A DNA stretch of 64,000 bases from Phoebastria nigripes (taxonomy: Eukaryota; Chordata; Aves; Procellariiformes; Diomedeidae). The stretch lies in NCBI GenBank assembly GCA_035582835.1, contig JAYKAV010002552.1, positions 702,499-766,498 on the forward strand, read 5' to 3'. Position numbers and translations under genes: made by a program. The notes beneath the pieces are model-generated. The model had not been told where the DNA came from. It was given only the letters and a program-made list of their open reading frames with translations, and did no database searches. Shown piece by piece: positions 24,613-37,754 of the stretch (the stretch's first letter is position 1; every line of letters begins with the position of its first letter).

Positions 24613-24910
24613 CCGATACTGTCCCACTGCTTATGTGTAACGCTTCCCCAAGAGCTACCCCTGCGGTCATAGATTTCAGCTCTTGCCATGCCCCTTCCTC
24701 ACTCGGTCTGCAAGAGATGTGACTCTTCACAGCTCCAGGTCTAACAAGAGAAGCCCAGGCTTACAGCTCCATAGTATCCTTAGTTCAATCCTAATGTGAG
24801 AGCAAAAGTGATGGCTATTGTAATTGCAGGATTAATACTAATTAATAGCTGTTGTAGTTGTAAAGGGAATTTTGACTACACAACAAAGGATCCTCTCTTT
24901 CTTTCTGCCT

Positions 24911-24955
24911 TTTTTTCATATGTGTGTATGTATATATATATAAATACATTTTAAA
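24911..24955. repeat. T run plus (TG/TA)n microsatellite
   Basis: A T run passes into alternating CATATGTGTGTATG and TATATATATATA. This is low-complexity DNA. Confidence 0.8.
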
Positions 24956-25016
24956 TTCATTTCTATGCTTCCCCTTCAATAAGGAGAGAAGACTTGCTCT
25001 CTGTGAATTCCTTTTG

Positions 25017-25336
25017 TAGCCTACAAGAAAGCTGGAGAGGGACTTTTTACAAGGGCATGTAGTGATAGGAAAAGGGGTAATGACTTTAAACTGTAAGGTA
25101 GGTTTAGATTAGATATGAGGAAGAAATTCTTCATTATGAGGGCAGTGAGGCACTGGAACAGGTTGCCCAGAGAAGTTGTGGATGCCCCATCCCTGGAAGT
25201 GTTCAAGGCCAGGTTGGATGGGGCTTTGAGCAACCTGGTCTAGTGGAAGGTGTCCCTGCCCATGGCAGGGGGTTGGAACTAGATGATCTTTAAAGTCCCT
25301 TCCAACCCAAACCATTTCATGATTCTATGATTCTAT
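25017..25336 (+). mobile_element. CR1 LINE retrotransposon, 5'-truncated 3' end
   Basis: This is a strong match to the 3' end of avian CR1. Diagnostic pieces in order are GGGACTTTTTACAAGGGCAT, GAGGAAGAAATTCTTCATTA, GGCACTGGAACAGGTTGCCC, AGGTTGGATGGGGCTTTGAG, GGTTGGAACTAGATGATCTT and CCCTTCCAACCCAAACCATT. It closes with the CR1 hallmark tail of repeated 8-mers (ATTCTATG, then a partial copy). Only about 320 bp remain of an element that is about 4.5 kb when complete, which is typical 5' truncation during target-primed reverse transcription. The low divergence makes it the youngest element in the window. No intact ORF2 is present, so it cannot move on its own. Confidence 0.97.
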
Positions 25337-26439
25337 ATTTTCAAGCTGCAGGGTATTTATTCACTTCCTCTGACAATGAATCTGTAGAAACTCCATCAAA
25401 ACTGAAGGAGTTGCGCCTATGTAAAACNGGTTTCAACATTGCACCTACTGTGTAGTTAGAGGTAAAATGTACACATTTTCAGAATCCCACAGAACCCAAA
25501 TATTTGCTTTAAATGGATGCGAGTGAGGTCACGGCAACATCTGTGAGATCCTAGGCCTGAGTTCATCACTGCTCTTTTTAATTCCTCTTATATAATCCAT
25601 GAAAATTAGGAAGTAACGAGAACTCTTTAAGCCACAAGCAGAGAAGAAGACTTTGTAAAACAAGAGCAAACACTGATGTTTGGAATCCAGAACTGGGTCT
25701 TATTAAAAAGCACAATAGGGGCACACGTAGTCAGAAAATTGTAATGCCTTCACGTTCTCAATATGCAGGAACATGAGAATACCAGTAATTGTCTCCTAAA
25801 TTAAAGTCCTCCTCATAATCATGAAATGCTTTAGTAATTTTAAGGCACTCTCCTCAGACTTTTTAATTTGCTNTTAAATTGAAGCACCTCTTACACCAGA
25901 ATTGTATAGTGTACACTAATTACTGGTCCTGGTTTACAGCTTCAGTGCTCTAGTGTGCCTCATTCCCATGTAATTGCGTTTACTTCCACATAACCGTGCC
26001 CTTTTCCACCCCTGTTATATGCATATGCAAAGTGTGTTTTAATTCCAAGCAACCCCTCAGCATACGCAATTTTAGTTCTGAATTCCACCCAAAGGAACAA
26101 GGGGATGTGCTCTGCAGAGCTGAGTGAAGGCATGGCTAAACACAAATCCTCCGGTGCTACTGCAGCATCATCAGGCACGTGGAATCCAACAGGAACATGC
26201 ACGGAATAGAGATACATTTTTTTTCATCCAAGCAGTGGAGCAAAAGTGGATTATTTAACAGAAAAAAATCCCACAATACTGTTTTGTGGAAGAAAGCAGG
26301 TAGTCTTCAGTTTAAATGCATTTGCCATTCTGGTAGTTGGCTTATATGTGTAGGTGGGGGAGCTTAAAACATTTAATGGAACTTACTGATAATTTTCCCA
26401 GCTAATATCTAAGGAGAAGCAAAGTGAATTTTAGAATCT

Positions 26440-26570
26440 TATGCTGCATTTTTTTAAAGCGCCTCACAGATGTATTTTTTAACAGCATGAAAATACATTA
26501 TTAATTCTCTTAATTGCTTGAAATGTTGTCTGTTAAAGTAATTGGGGAGTAAATTGTTTTAGCTGGAAGT
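26440..26570. promoter_or_regulatory. Candidate conserved regulatory block
   Basis: A non-repetitive AT-rich stretch with closely spaced TTAAT/TAATT cores (26498-26515) and AGTAATTGG near 26538. It has the look of conserved non-coding DNA near developmental genes, but this is an impression from composition only. Confidence 0.18.
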
Positions 26571-26875
26571 CAATGTCATGCAGCCAAACCACCAGATTCT
26601 AGAGGCAAATAACAAAATTCAATTCAAAGAGCAATGGCTTGTGTTACATAAAATCATATTCACATAAGCAGGAATAAGAGGTTTTATGCTGCTCATGTAT
26701 TTTGTATTATAAGGAACTACCTGATGGTGTACAGGAAGGGAGTGTGGATTTACAGAGGATGATAAGAAAACGTCTGCTCTAGCCCCAATCCTCCATATAT
26801 TCTAAAGTCTGAACTTGTTCCAAATTTCCAGTCCTGTTTAATTTATCTCTTGCTACTCAGTAGATGAGAGTTGTC

Positions 26876-26935
26876 ATGGGGTAATTCCACTGGGGTCACT
26901 GGAGTTACACCAGGGATCACTTTCTCCCGTTAAGT
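26876..26935. repeat. Ancient amniote repeat relic
   Basis: TAATTCCACTGGGGTCACTG, followed by GAGTTACACCAGGGATCAC, closely follows the recalled pattern 'taactccattgacttcaatggagttacaccagggatgaatttggccc'. This is one of the clearest relics of that family in the window. The family name is uncertain. Confidence 0.55.
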
Positions 26936-28097
26936 GTCAGCATTGTTGACTACCAGACACAGGAAATTAATACAGCGGTGCACACTGCAAAGCTGAGACA
27001 TCAGCTTCTCTCCAACACACGTTTATTTCTGGCAAGCTGTGATACAGCCCTGAACTATGCATATTTCATGCATACAGATGGAACAGTGAACATTCATAAG
27101 GGCGTAGGCAACAGTGTCTTTTTTACTAGAACTATCCTCCGAAATTCCTTATGTTTTCATTAAAAAAAACCTGAAATGCATTAGAGTTGTTTTCCTTTTC
27201 GGCGGTAGTTAACAGTGCAACTCACATTAAATACAAAGGGATGAGAACTCTGTATTGTGAGCCAAAACCAGAACTGATGGAAATCAATATTCAGCAGATC
27301 AACATCTGTTTACATCAGCTGAGAATTGAGCACAACACTGTAAACTGAGCAGTGCATACTGAACATGAAATGAGTTTTCTACAGATATTGGGGATGGGGG
27401 AAATACATAGCTGGTTTTCCAGTGTTAACTGCATTTTTAATTCTCCACAGATTGGATTGACTGGGACAGTAGGGTGAGCTCAGCCCCCTGTTAGAATCTT
27501 GTAATACAATTTCTTGTGTAACTGCCAACATATAATCTTATGGGTAATTATAGTTTAGGAGCATTTTACTTAAGGAAACTATAATTAGTGCTGTAATGGT
27601 TAGAATAAGGTCTGAAGGCTTTATTTACAGCTCGTAACTGATGATCAGTGCAAACTCTAGAAGTCATAGGGATCTGAAGCATGAATAGATTCATTTTTCC
27701 TGGTGCGTGTCCAAACAAGAAAAAAAAAGACAATATAATTCATGCTTTGNCACTGATGGAAGAAGGAGGGGAGGGAGGGAATTGCAAATACACCTCAATA
27801 AAGTGTCCCACTGCTGGATTGCCTAGAGGACCAACAAAAGCTCATTCATGTCCGGTGAAGTCTCCCTTTATTTGGCTCAGACCCTGAAATACAGGAGGGA
27901 CCATCTTCAAAAACGAGGTGTGTAGATCCACAGTTTTATCGCTCATTAGAAATGTTCCCTTTCCCAGCCTACTTTGTATATTTTAAAAAGTGGATGTTTG
28001 TTATTGTCTTAGACTACATTATCAGCTAGAGATCAAAAAATCTCCTTTCCAATGAGACATTAGATCATAAGGNGTGATTCATTGCACCAACATTCAA

Positions 28098-28117
28098 TTA
28101 GCTTAAAGTTAAGCTAA
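28098..28117. repeat. Near-perfect dyad TTAGCTTAA-AG-TTAAGCTAA
   Basis: Two 9-base arms are exact reverse complements, separated by AG. The core GCTTAAAGTTAAGC resembles the centre of an old palindromic amniote repeat ('catgcttaaagttaagcatg'), so this is probably a remnant of the same kind. Confidence 0.5.
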
Positions 28118-31100
28118 GCCAATCTAAGCCTATGCCAATCCCTTAGCTTCTTTGTATAACAGATAAAAGGGCAAAGGCACTTCCAGAGGGCGATTTTCTC
28201 CATTTATCGTTGAACTCCGTGACTGCAATCACTAGGTTGTTTTGGAGGCCTAGCTATTATATAGCAAAAATGAGATTTTGGTCCAAAAGTAGTTTTGGTG
28301 AAGACAAGTGGAAATATTAGGGGAAAATGATAAGCAACAAAGTTGAGGGCAAGGGCAAAGGGGAAGGCTTACTAAACACAGCTCCAAAGCTCAGATGATG
28401 GTTGGGGTTAGATTTCTTTTACCCAGACACCCTCACAAGACATAAGCTATTTAGTTCACCCTATTAGAAGGATACTATACACGTGTATTTTGTGTCTGTA
28501 TTAACAAGACAAGTAACTGCTTTTCAAGACAAAGTCACTCAAAAAGTGATTTTACCTTCCTTCCTATGTGCCAACACATGAGTTGAAGGATTTGGGTTTT
28601 GTTTTTCCTGTCACAAGTGAAGACATCACTAAAGAAAGCAAGTCATTTCTTCTGCCTTGGGATTTAGCAGTTTTTATCTTACAAAGAAAGCAAGCTGAAC
28701 CTGGGTCTTGGGTGGGTGAAAAGTTCCCATAAAAAAGACATTCACAGAGATATAGGACTGGATCGGGGCTTTATTGATTTTATCGTACTGTTCCTGCAGA
28801 AGCATACCAGCTGCTTCAGAGAAAAATACAGGAAGCCTTACAGAAGGCAATTATGAAGTAACTTGCTGACAGGAAAAAATTCTTACTAGCCCCCATTAAT
28901 TAGAGGTTATCTTATGTCCTGGAAGCATGAAGACTTACATCCTTTCCAGAGAGATTGTCATGCTATTTATCATTTTTGATCTTCACTAGCTTTTAAACTG
29001 CATCTTAAAACACATATTTCTTGGTTCAGCTTCCAAGACTTAATGGCACAAACTGAACAGTGTTTATTTACAACGAAGACATAAACTCTTTTGTATAAAT
29101 CATACCAAATTCTTCATTATTTCACAAATTATTGCTAAGGATAACAAAATTGAGGCTTCTGGCACCAAAAAATAAGCAGAGCTTTGAGGATTTCCCTCAT
29201 AAATTCAGCAGAACATAATCACATTTTGTAACAATGAATTATAACAAACAAGCTGAGTTTTCCTACTTTAAAAATCTGCTATTAATTATTAACTGGATCA
29301 AGCTTCTCTCCACTTATTTGACCTTATGACAAATGTGTTTGGGAAATTTCCATGTCTGTATTTACGCCTGTCCCTCTCTGGCATATGATGCTAGGGCACA
29401 CACTCAGGCTTATGTCTGACAACAAGAAATATAAACTAGAGGATTGTAGCCCTGAAGCTGGAGACTGCAGACATGTAACAGTGGTGAGAAACACCCAGCC
29501 GGAGTCCCTTACAATGTTTAAATATAACTGTATGTCACCCTAGGCAATTAAAACCGGCTTGCCGTTTCCCCAGTGCTAGGTACTACTAACACTTCTACTG
29601 TTTTTACAACTGATCTTTAAAGCAGCACTGCAGCGTACAAGACTGATCATGGTGTAGCCCGAGAATTAGGCCATGCAGCTGGCTTTCAGCCACCAGCACT
29701 CCCAGTTCAATTTTGTACTTGCCTTTGGCCATCCTGCTTTCAGGTAAAGGGGTTTTGGGTGAGGAAAGGGGCCTGGAGGCTGACCATGCTCTTCTTAATC
29801 TCTGTTCATCTCCCCCTATTTCAAAGTGGGTTGTGTTTTATTTATTTTGGCTGGTGATACTCAGTATTGCCCTTGCTGCTGTAAGCCATCCTCATGCAAT
29901 ACTAGCATGCAGCCAGTTGATTCAGCTGGGACTGGAGGAGTCCCAACCTGCCTCTGCAGCCGCTGGCTTGGGTGGAAGGACCCCCTCGGCTCCCCTCTGC
30001 CTGGAGCACGCCACGGCTAAGATGCCACAAACTAGATTTGTTCTCACTTAGGAGACCTCTTATATCAAAAGGGGTCTGATCCAGTCTCGTACGCTTTGAA
30101 ACCTGTCAAGTTGTCTGTGGCTCAAATCAAAGAACCGTTTTACATTTCTTGTCACGTATGTCAACGGCTGNCCTTTCAAAGCATACAAATATTGCCTTTG
30201 TTTCTGTGACAGACACCGTCCTTCCCACACCTCTCAATGCTCCTGGGGTGGTTTCTGTGATTTTTTTTATTCTACTGGAACTTCCTGCCACATCTGTTAC
30301 TAAACAGAAACCCAAAAGGAAATCAGCTTTCACCTGTCAACTACCACGTGCATATGACCTCCCCTTTTCCATCGCTTTCCATTAGCGTCTTTCATCCTTT
30401 CAAGGGCTTTTTCACATTTACTTCTTTTTCGATCTGCTCCTTTGGGAAGTGCCATTTTCCTTTTTAGCTACAGCCCCTTTGTTTTTCATGTTTACTGCAT
30501 CAACCCTACACATAATGCCAGCCCCTCTTTGTCCTTCAGATGTGCATCCTCTGGCCTCAGGAAGAGGTCTCCCCATCTGTGTTCCAGTGGTGGCCTTCCT
30601 ACGAGAAGGGTTACCTNTGGAGTCCACCGCTGCTTCCCAGCCCGGCTCTGCAGCACTGTCTTTTGTGCAACAGTTGTTAGGCTCACAGCGCTCAGCTGTT
30701 TTCTCCACCCTACTGACCCAGTGCTACAAACCAGCACTGACTTGCAAAAAACCAGATGGATGGAGTAGAGAGATGGGAGCTTTTTTTTATGTGACCCCAA
30801 AGACCCAGAATTCAAGCAGACTTGGCAGATATTGTATACTCTACAGCAAGAAAAATCCCTAAATGTATAGGCAGAGGATTTCAGATGGAAGAAGCTTAAG
30901 CACAAATAAGCATGTACCCAACACAACTGTTGCACAACAGTTGTTCCACATTACACAGCTTAGATTTACATACTCCCCAAAACTTCCCAGTGTAAATAAA
31001 CTGTAAGTCTATACTACTTATGAGCATAAAAACACACAGCACTTAAAAACAGCTGATGCAGCTACCATAAATACACAAAGAATTAAGCAACAGCACATGA

Positions 31101-33213
31101 TCAGAGGCCAACAGTTAATGTGGAAGATCGATCTTGCTTGAAGCTACGAATCATTCAAATTTGATTGTTCTCAAACTTACATCAGATTGCTATTATCTAG
31201 TTATTACCAGAACTCAGTAAATGCATTTTTATATCTCTAAAGGTACAGGAAGAAATCTTGCCCCACAAAACTTGATCCAAGATTGGCCATTGACTTCCAT
31301 AGAACTAAATGTTCACCCACAGGATTTTCTTTCCTCTTCTGGCCTCCACTGCAGTTCAGGGCTTAACAAAATACAGAGAAGCTCAGAAAATAGACACTTT
31401 ATTTCGAGCATCAGTAAGGGGTCAGTCTCGTGGGAATTTGGAAGCTTAAGATTACTGGGGATAGAGAGTTTTCAGGGGGCTGCCCTCAAACTGCTCACAG
31501 CATCATTGGACTACTTTTGCAGAAACTCTCTTTCTTTGGAGGTTTTGAAAGTGTGTCTTCATAGTAAATGTGCTGATAGGTACTTTCCAGAGGAATCTTT
31601 ATGTTCATGACCTGACTTGGAAAACATTTCTTAGACGCAGTGTTGGTTTGCAGCGAGGTTCTGCCTGGCTCATTTTGGTTTCCATGAAACACAAAGAGCT
31701 CGTGACTGGCCTAGGGTGATTCAGATCCTCATCTGGTGTTAGATGCCGGCAGCCTCCTGGCACTCCATCCTCCCATCTGACCACATAACCACATACCCTC
31801 ATAAATACAAAACTCTGTGAATTTTTCTGCTTTGTTCAATTTTCTGCATGCATAGGCCATGGTTGTTACGCCTTACACGTTACGTTATGGTAACGCACAT
31901 AACCTGTCTGTTGTTCCAGCTCCGCTTCTTTCTTTGTTGTTTTCTCTCTGGATGAAACCTGCGCCTCTTTAAATTCAACTAAATGTTTTTCTTCATGCAA
32001 ATAGCATCAAGATTTGGCCCAATTCACAGTCTTTGTTTTATCTAGTAGTTAGGGTATCTANTATAATTCTCTATATATCCATGCCCTAGTTACATGTTTT
32101 AACATGGACGTTTAATAGTGTCAGTGAGGCACTGTTTTGTGAGGACACACAAAGGACTTTTTATTATTTCAGCAATCATTTCAGTGCTTACTTTCATCTG
32201 ACCCTTATCAGCTTCCATCCAGAAAGTTTACTCCTGCGTAGTTAAATATATAAACATGCACCCACACACTTATCTCTGTGTTCATACACATCAACACAAA
32301 TAAACATTTCCAAACGTTTCTGGGTGGTGGTGAACTGTTGTCTCTGAGAAACAGGCATATGGACAATATGGACCTCCACATGCTCATCAGAGGAAGTGGG
32401 AGCCAGCAAAAGCAATGACATTGGCTATCGGACACTTGATGCCAGAAACTGCCGTGAGGAAAACAGCAATCTAGAGTTGAGAGAATTTGCAGGGTAATGT
32501 TATAGGTCTGCCTGTGGACCCTCAATTATGACCGTATTCCTGGCTTAGTTTTTGACATACACAGCAGAAGGATGTACTTCTGAGAATTACTTTTGTTTTA
32601 AGTAAATAAGAAATGGGTGGCATTTCTTATTTTGAAATGATGTGGTCCACAAAAGGTGCCTCAGAGAATAATGACCAGGAAGTTCAAGTGTTGATAAGCT
32701 TTCATTTTAACATTTTGCAAATGTAAAATGTACCTGTGGCAGGTCTTGTTTCATTTTTCAACATGTTGTCAATTCAGTGCACAAAAATAGCTGAAATGCT
32801 CGGGATCCGTTTTTTATAGATACTTCACTCCCTAGACTAAAGTGAGCTGCTAGATACTGAGCACCATTAAAGATCTTGCAGTAGCATTTAGCAGTGATGT
32901 GAAGTGCCAGAGCTTGGAAAAGAGCTTCTTGGGGCCTTCCCAGTGTCACAAAGAGAAGTGCTGGCTGGCTGGGACTCAGAAGTTAGAAGGGATTTTCTGA
33001 CCTTCCAACCAACTTGTGTCTGTGGGTACGGGTTCACTCTCACGGATTATGATCCTCCAAGGTGTTTATGGACCTNAGTCTCCTTGATGTTAGACCTTTA
33101 GTGTTAGGCATTAAAGAAGTCAAATTACTACTTCTATCTACTCATAACGTCATGATTTTGTATATCCAGGTCTCTGNCTTCCTCTCCCTTCAAACACACA
33201 GAAAGATGAGCAC

Positions 33214-33295
33214 TGTCTCACACTCATACAGCTTCAGCAGGGTGGCTGGGGAGGAACTGCAACCCAGACCAATCTCCAGCATGGCTGTTGGTCAT
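33214..33295 (-). repeat. Possible MIR-like SINE relic, reverse strand
   Basis: CACACTCATACAGCTTCAGC, then GGGGAGGAACTGCAACCCAG, resembles the reverse complement of MIR-type SINEs ('gtcacacagcaagtcagtgg ... ggaatagaacccag'). It is highly diverged, so chance similarity is possible. Confidence 0.33.
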
Positions 33296-35811
33296 GACTT
33301 AGAACCAGGAGATATGGTCTAAGTCTCATCTACCGTGAGCAGAAGAGCTCTAATGCTCTGTTTTTTTTAAATAGCAATCTGACTTTTTTTTTCTGATTAA
33401 TTTTTGAAAGAGAGTGGCACCTACCATGCTTTTTTATAAGCAGACTAATGTATCAGCGTGTGCTAGACATAATCTGGGAACNTTTCCCTCCTGGAGGCCT
33501 CATGGGATGAGGTGGGGAGCGTGTACCTTTGGGGACTCAGTGGAGTGGATGACGTGCCAGGCTGCTTGGCAGGGTCAGGGCTGAGGCAATTCTGGGTTTG
33601 CAGAAGGGCTTAAAACCAGGGGAAACTTTAAAGCCAGAAAGTGACAGCCGTGTGTAGTTGAGAGGCCTCTGAGGTGAGGCAATAAATTATTAGTGGTTTC
33701 CATGATCTCACCTTTTGACTTAGCTGCCCTATTTAGCCTCTGTGACTGTTTACATGGAGCTAGCCCTTGGAAACCTGCTTAATGTGAGGCAAGAAGTGTG
33801 TGCCCTGAATAAGAACTGGTCTTTCACATCTTTTTTAATGCTTTTGGGGCTCTCACTGAACTTCCTCTCCTCTGTTTTAGCCAGTAGACTATACCTGCAA
33901 AAGGTAAAACCACCAGCCCTGAAGCCTAAAAAAGGAAGGATATTTACTCTTCACCAGCTCACACCACGGTTTTAAGAGATGTCACTTTACTGACTATAGA
34001 CAAAGGCTTGCTCATCAGGAAGGGCTTTCCGAAGCAGTGAACAAGAAAGATGAATATTTTTTTCTATTTTTGCTAAAACTCCCAAGTACATATTTTGAAT
34101 AGCACATACTCAAAATACTGGTGGAATAAACTCTGAATCTGGATTTGTCAAATTTCACATAGGTGCATTTAACAAATTCACAGCGGGGACTTACTGATTT
34201 ACTTATCCAAAGTCTGGACGCTCAAAACCCAAGTAAGATTTTCAGTTGTCTAATTTTTCTAGGTATTTGGTTTCTGCCAGTGAAGTTTTCAAAGCACCTA
34301 CAACCCTGCTTCTGCACAGAAACTGAGCCTTAACTTCATTAAGAAGGCTGGTACCTACCTCAGCCTTAAGCCACATCGGGCTTCATAGGATTCCCTGCCT
34401 GTCAGTCCCAGGCAGATTTGCTCAAAACTTATCCATTTTTACAGAAGAAAAAATGCTTCCCTTCATGTGTAATCAGATATAAAAATAGGCCTGTTGAAAG
34501 CAGTTGAAAGTCACACTTTTCTCAGGAATGTAATGACTCAAGTTCCTAGATAAGACAAAACCAAATAAATAATAACAATAACAAACCTAGGACACCTAAA
34601 TTCCAAAACAGTGCTTCAAAACTTGTATTTAAGTCATTGCCCATAGACCACTGATTAAAGTACTTACCTGTAATGTAAAACCCCAGGAATATTTTTTTCC
34701 CTTGGTTGAGGTGACGCAACCCTTACCTCCCACAGACATGCTCTAACCCTAACCGCTAAAATGTATGGTTTTCTGAAGTGGGGAATTTCTCATGTTAAAG
34801 GTATTTCACTTTGCATGGAACAACTAAATAGTCCTTGGGCAACGGAGAGTATTTGAAAATTATGCTTTAGCCTGTGTTTAAGGATATTAATCTTCCTCGG
34901 AGGGAGGTTGTCTGTCCCATACAGCATAGACTAGCAGGTAGGTTGGAGGTGTTGCCAACAGAGGAAGGTGCTTTTTTATTTCTTGACCAAGTATTTGAGC
35001 CACAAGCCCCATATTGGGCTTTTTAATTGGTTGATTAAGAAAGCCCGCTTGGAGAAAAGTTGGGAGTAAGTGAGCTGCCCCAGCCAGCTTGTGTGAAGAA
35101 GAGAGTTTGCTCTGGCTTCAGCCAGCTGCAGGGGAACTGACCCCGGCCCTCCTGCTGTATGGTGCTGCTCTCCAGCCCTCAGTCCCGATGTCTGAGTGGT
35201 TCCTACCAGGCACCTGGATCATTTTGCCTCTTTGGTTTCAGTGGCCACCAGCAGTGTCTCATTCCCATTGCAACCCATGCTCTGGTTCTACCCTGCTGTG
35301 TGCTCCCTCTGTCAGTACTCTGGCCATCTCTCATACCATCCTGGCATGAAAGCATTCCATAATTGCACATCCCAGGCAACTGTTGACCCAGGTCTCATCT
35401 GTACTCGTGTGATAACAGCATCACCTTGTACGTGGGAGAGTCTATGACGCTTTATAGGCCCCTTAGTTACCCTTTGGGAGCTATATATTCTCTGTGGGCT
35501 GCTAGCTGAAGAGCCCTGCCTGTGTAGCAATACAAATTATGACCTCTTTTTTTTGGAAAGGAAGTTGCTATGACTGCCAAACTAAGTGCAGTGTTTATAT
35601 GTATTGGGCACAGTCTGAGCACCTCTACCTAACTAGTCACCTTACAGTACCAGATTGGTAGATGCCTTCCTTTCTGAACCTCAGATGCATTGAAGGATAT
35701 AGACATGCTCTGTTTGCTCTGTTCAGGCCTTAGGGCACGTTCAGAAGCAGAGCACTGAACACCAGGCAAAACCAGTTGCCTCAGACCTCAGTGGTGCCAA
35801 TATGGATTACA

Positions 35812-35851
35812 TCTCTCTCTCTCTCTCTCTTTTTTTTTTTTCTTTTTCCTG
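35812..35851. repeat. (CT)n microsatellite with T run
   Basis: About nine TC/CT units at 35812-35830 run into eleven or more T bases. Confidence 0.92.
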
Positions 35852-36904
35852 GATGATTCTTGAACTTTCGTGATTAATGCCTCCCAAGTTTATTTTCAGG
35901 CTGTTTAGTCAATGTTGATTCTGCTCTCATGCATGACTTTGGCTGNGATTTCAAGTGAATGCCATGGTAATGTTAAAGGTTGACCTAAAAATTAGATGTT
36001 AGAATGAGGAACTTGAGTCTTCCCAAGAACATTTGTGCTATGCCCACCAACCGGTCTGATAATACTTGTCAAAGATTTTGACCAACTCAGCTCTTTGATT
36101 TCCTATTTTCCTCAAGGCTTTTAAACCATCTTTGTTCTTAATACACTTTGATCATAAAGCCCTGGGGGAGCCCTACAATATCACTGCCCTGGGCAGGACT
36201 GCTAACGGCAGAGCTAATCTAAAGGTTCTCTTTTTAACATGACTTTTCTGGNCCAAGCTCATACATACATTTGCCCACACATTTGCTAATGTGAACAGAT
36301 GCTTTGCAAATATCTTTGAGAAGAAGGTCAGTTCTGTATTTCAAAAGTTCACAAGTCAAGCTGCACTGAAAGGCCTCTTTAACCTCAACCTTAAGCATCC
36401 TCAGTATATCATTAGGAAGATTAGCAAAGCCTTTAGCACCCCACTGGATTTCCTTATGTATGGAAAGGCCTGGCAGATCAAAGGAAACATTACTTCAAAT
36501 AGCTTGTGACTTATCTTGTGCTTACCCTAGCACCACTGACCTCTCAATCATCATATTTTCTTCCAGTAGGAATTGCTTTTAAGGACAAAAGTTTATCCTC
36601 CAAGATCCTTGTTTTGACCTTTCCATCTTTCCCAATATTCCTTACTAAAATGTGTAATTAAAAGAAGTGACAAACCAAATACTTGGTAAATAAAGTGTGT
36701 TCAAAATAAGAAAATAGTTGCAAGTCATAGTTACTACTTTGTTCTGCTAATGAAGTGACTAAGAATATGAGTAAAGTCATGTTTATTGTTTATAGATTTG
36801 TCTTGTACTTGGCAGAAACTTCACAAACACTGAGGTCAATGATATTTGACCTTTTTTGGCATTTTCCAACTAGGATGTGAATGACTAAAGAGGGCTAAAA
36901 GGTT

Positions 36905-37035
36905 AGTCCCTGTTCTGCAGTCGCATCCATAGGTGGGTGTGTATGGACCTTTACACCCACACAGAGACCTAGAGACGTCAGCTAAGTGTTTTCCAGCTGC
37001 AAGGCCCACCCACATGGATTGGTTGCAAGCATAGG
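36905..37035. repeat. Ancient amniote repeat relic
   Basis: The series ATCCATAGGTGGGTGTGTAT, GGACCTTTACACCCACACAG, GGCCCACCCACATGGATTGG and TTGCAAGCATAGGTGCCTGA follows the recalled order 'ggtgggt... cctttacacccacacagagcc ... tgcaagggtccgcccacatggat ... ttgcaggatc' of an old reptile/bird repeat. Four ordered blocks make this reasonably likely. The family name is unknown to me. Confidence 0.5.
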
Positions 37036-37049
37036 TGCCTGATTCATGA

Positions 37050-37460
37050 GCGTGCTTTTTATAAAGCTATATTATTCATCAGCTTAGGGTATTAATCACT
37101 TTGCTCTATATTTAAATTTCCTTCAGGGGCTTGTTATTTAATCCGTAGGTGTGTTTTAGCATGTTTTAATATGAAATTCACTTTAATTTAATCAGCCCTA
37201 AAATATTTTCAGGTTTATTACTTACACTTAAAGCTGAATTGAGATATAAATGCAATAACCAAGGAACGTCGTTTTGTAAATAAGATGTTTGACCTTTACC
37301 TTTTTCAAAATTACAGCGCTGGCAACTCCTGCCTAAATGAATCATCTGAAGAACTAAAAATCAGGTACATAATTGTTACTCCAACGTATCTATTTCGGTT
37401 GAGCGTCAGCTGCCATTTCCATTGTAAGTCCCATTTTCATGGCTATATAATTTGATGTTT
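37050..37460. promoter_or_regulatory. Candidate conserved non-coding block
   Basis: Non-repetitive AT-rich DNA with many possible transcription-factor cores, including TTTAAATTT, TTTAATTTAAT and ATTAATCAC, and no coding potential. It lies next to the paired-site cluster at 37.75 kb. The character is that of long-range enhancer DNA, but only alignment to other birds and mammals could show conservation. Confidence 0.22.
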
Positions 37461-37754
37461 TCAATTATATGGGGCTTAAACTTTACTTAGTACTCTTAAC
37501 TTAACAAATAAGCATGNCAATTCAAAGTTAAACCACTACGTAGTCAGGGCTGGTTCAAAAAGTGTCATTTAACAATAAAAGGATAAGATTTGTGTTCTAA
37601 GGTTTTCGCACAGATGGTTAAAAGGAACATGACAAAATTATGTTTTAGATCGGTTCAGTTTGAATTTAATGACTGTGACATTTTAACAGCATTTTAAACT
37701 AAGTATTCTGTTACTTCCATTCTATTTCTTTTTTAATTAACTTTCAAACGCTGC

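Larger units (their letters stand above)
25337..28090. other. Non-coding stretch, no gene seen
   Basis: AT-rich DNA apart from the relic near 26.9 kb and the homeodomain-site-rich block near 26.5 kb. Short frames only. An A-rich patch lies at 27717-27729. Confidence 0.65.
28118..36900. other. Non-coding stretch, no gene seen
   Basis: Nearly 9 kb without a supportable gene. The longest frames (30449-30862 plus, 30492-30935 minus, 31221-31610 plus) overlap each other or contain ambiguous bases and show no domains. 29.7-30.06 kb and 35.09-35.45 kb are less AT-rich. Visible low-complexity DNA is a T run at 33361-33368 and the CT tract at 35812-35851. A possible repeat trace, TTGACTTCCATAGAACTAAA, lies near 31288. 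Confidence 0.65.

Noticed and set aside
30442..30935. Overlapping long frames on both strands (96 to 147 codons)
   Set aside because: They overlap in opposite directions, include an ambiguous base and have no domain. The region is simply low in stop codons.
34741..34760. Telomere-like CTAACCCTAACC
   Set aside because: Fewer than two full repeat units; not an interstitial telomeric array.
35089..35530. GC-richer stretch with LTR-like look and a TATATATTC string
   Set aside because: No LTR boundaries or polyadenylation signal found. The overlapping frames look like noise.
36050..36190. Minus-strand LPQG-like string that might mark a LINE reverse transcriptase
   Set aside because: Flanking residues do not follow the reverse-transcriptase motif and stops occur on both sides. 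A four-residue match is not evidence.
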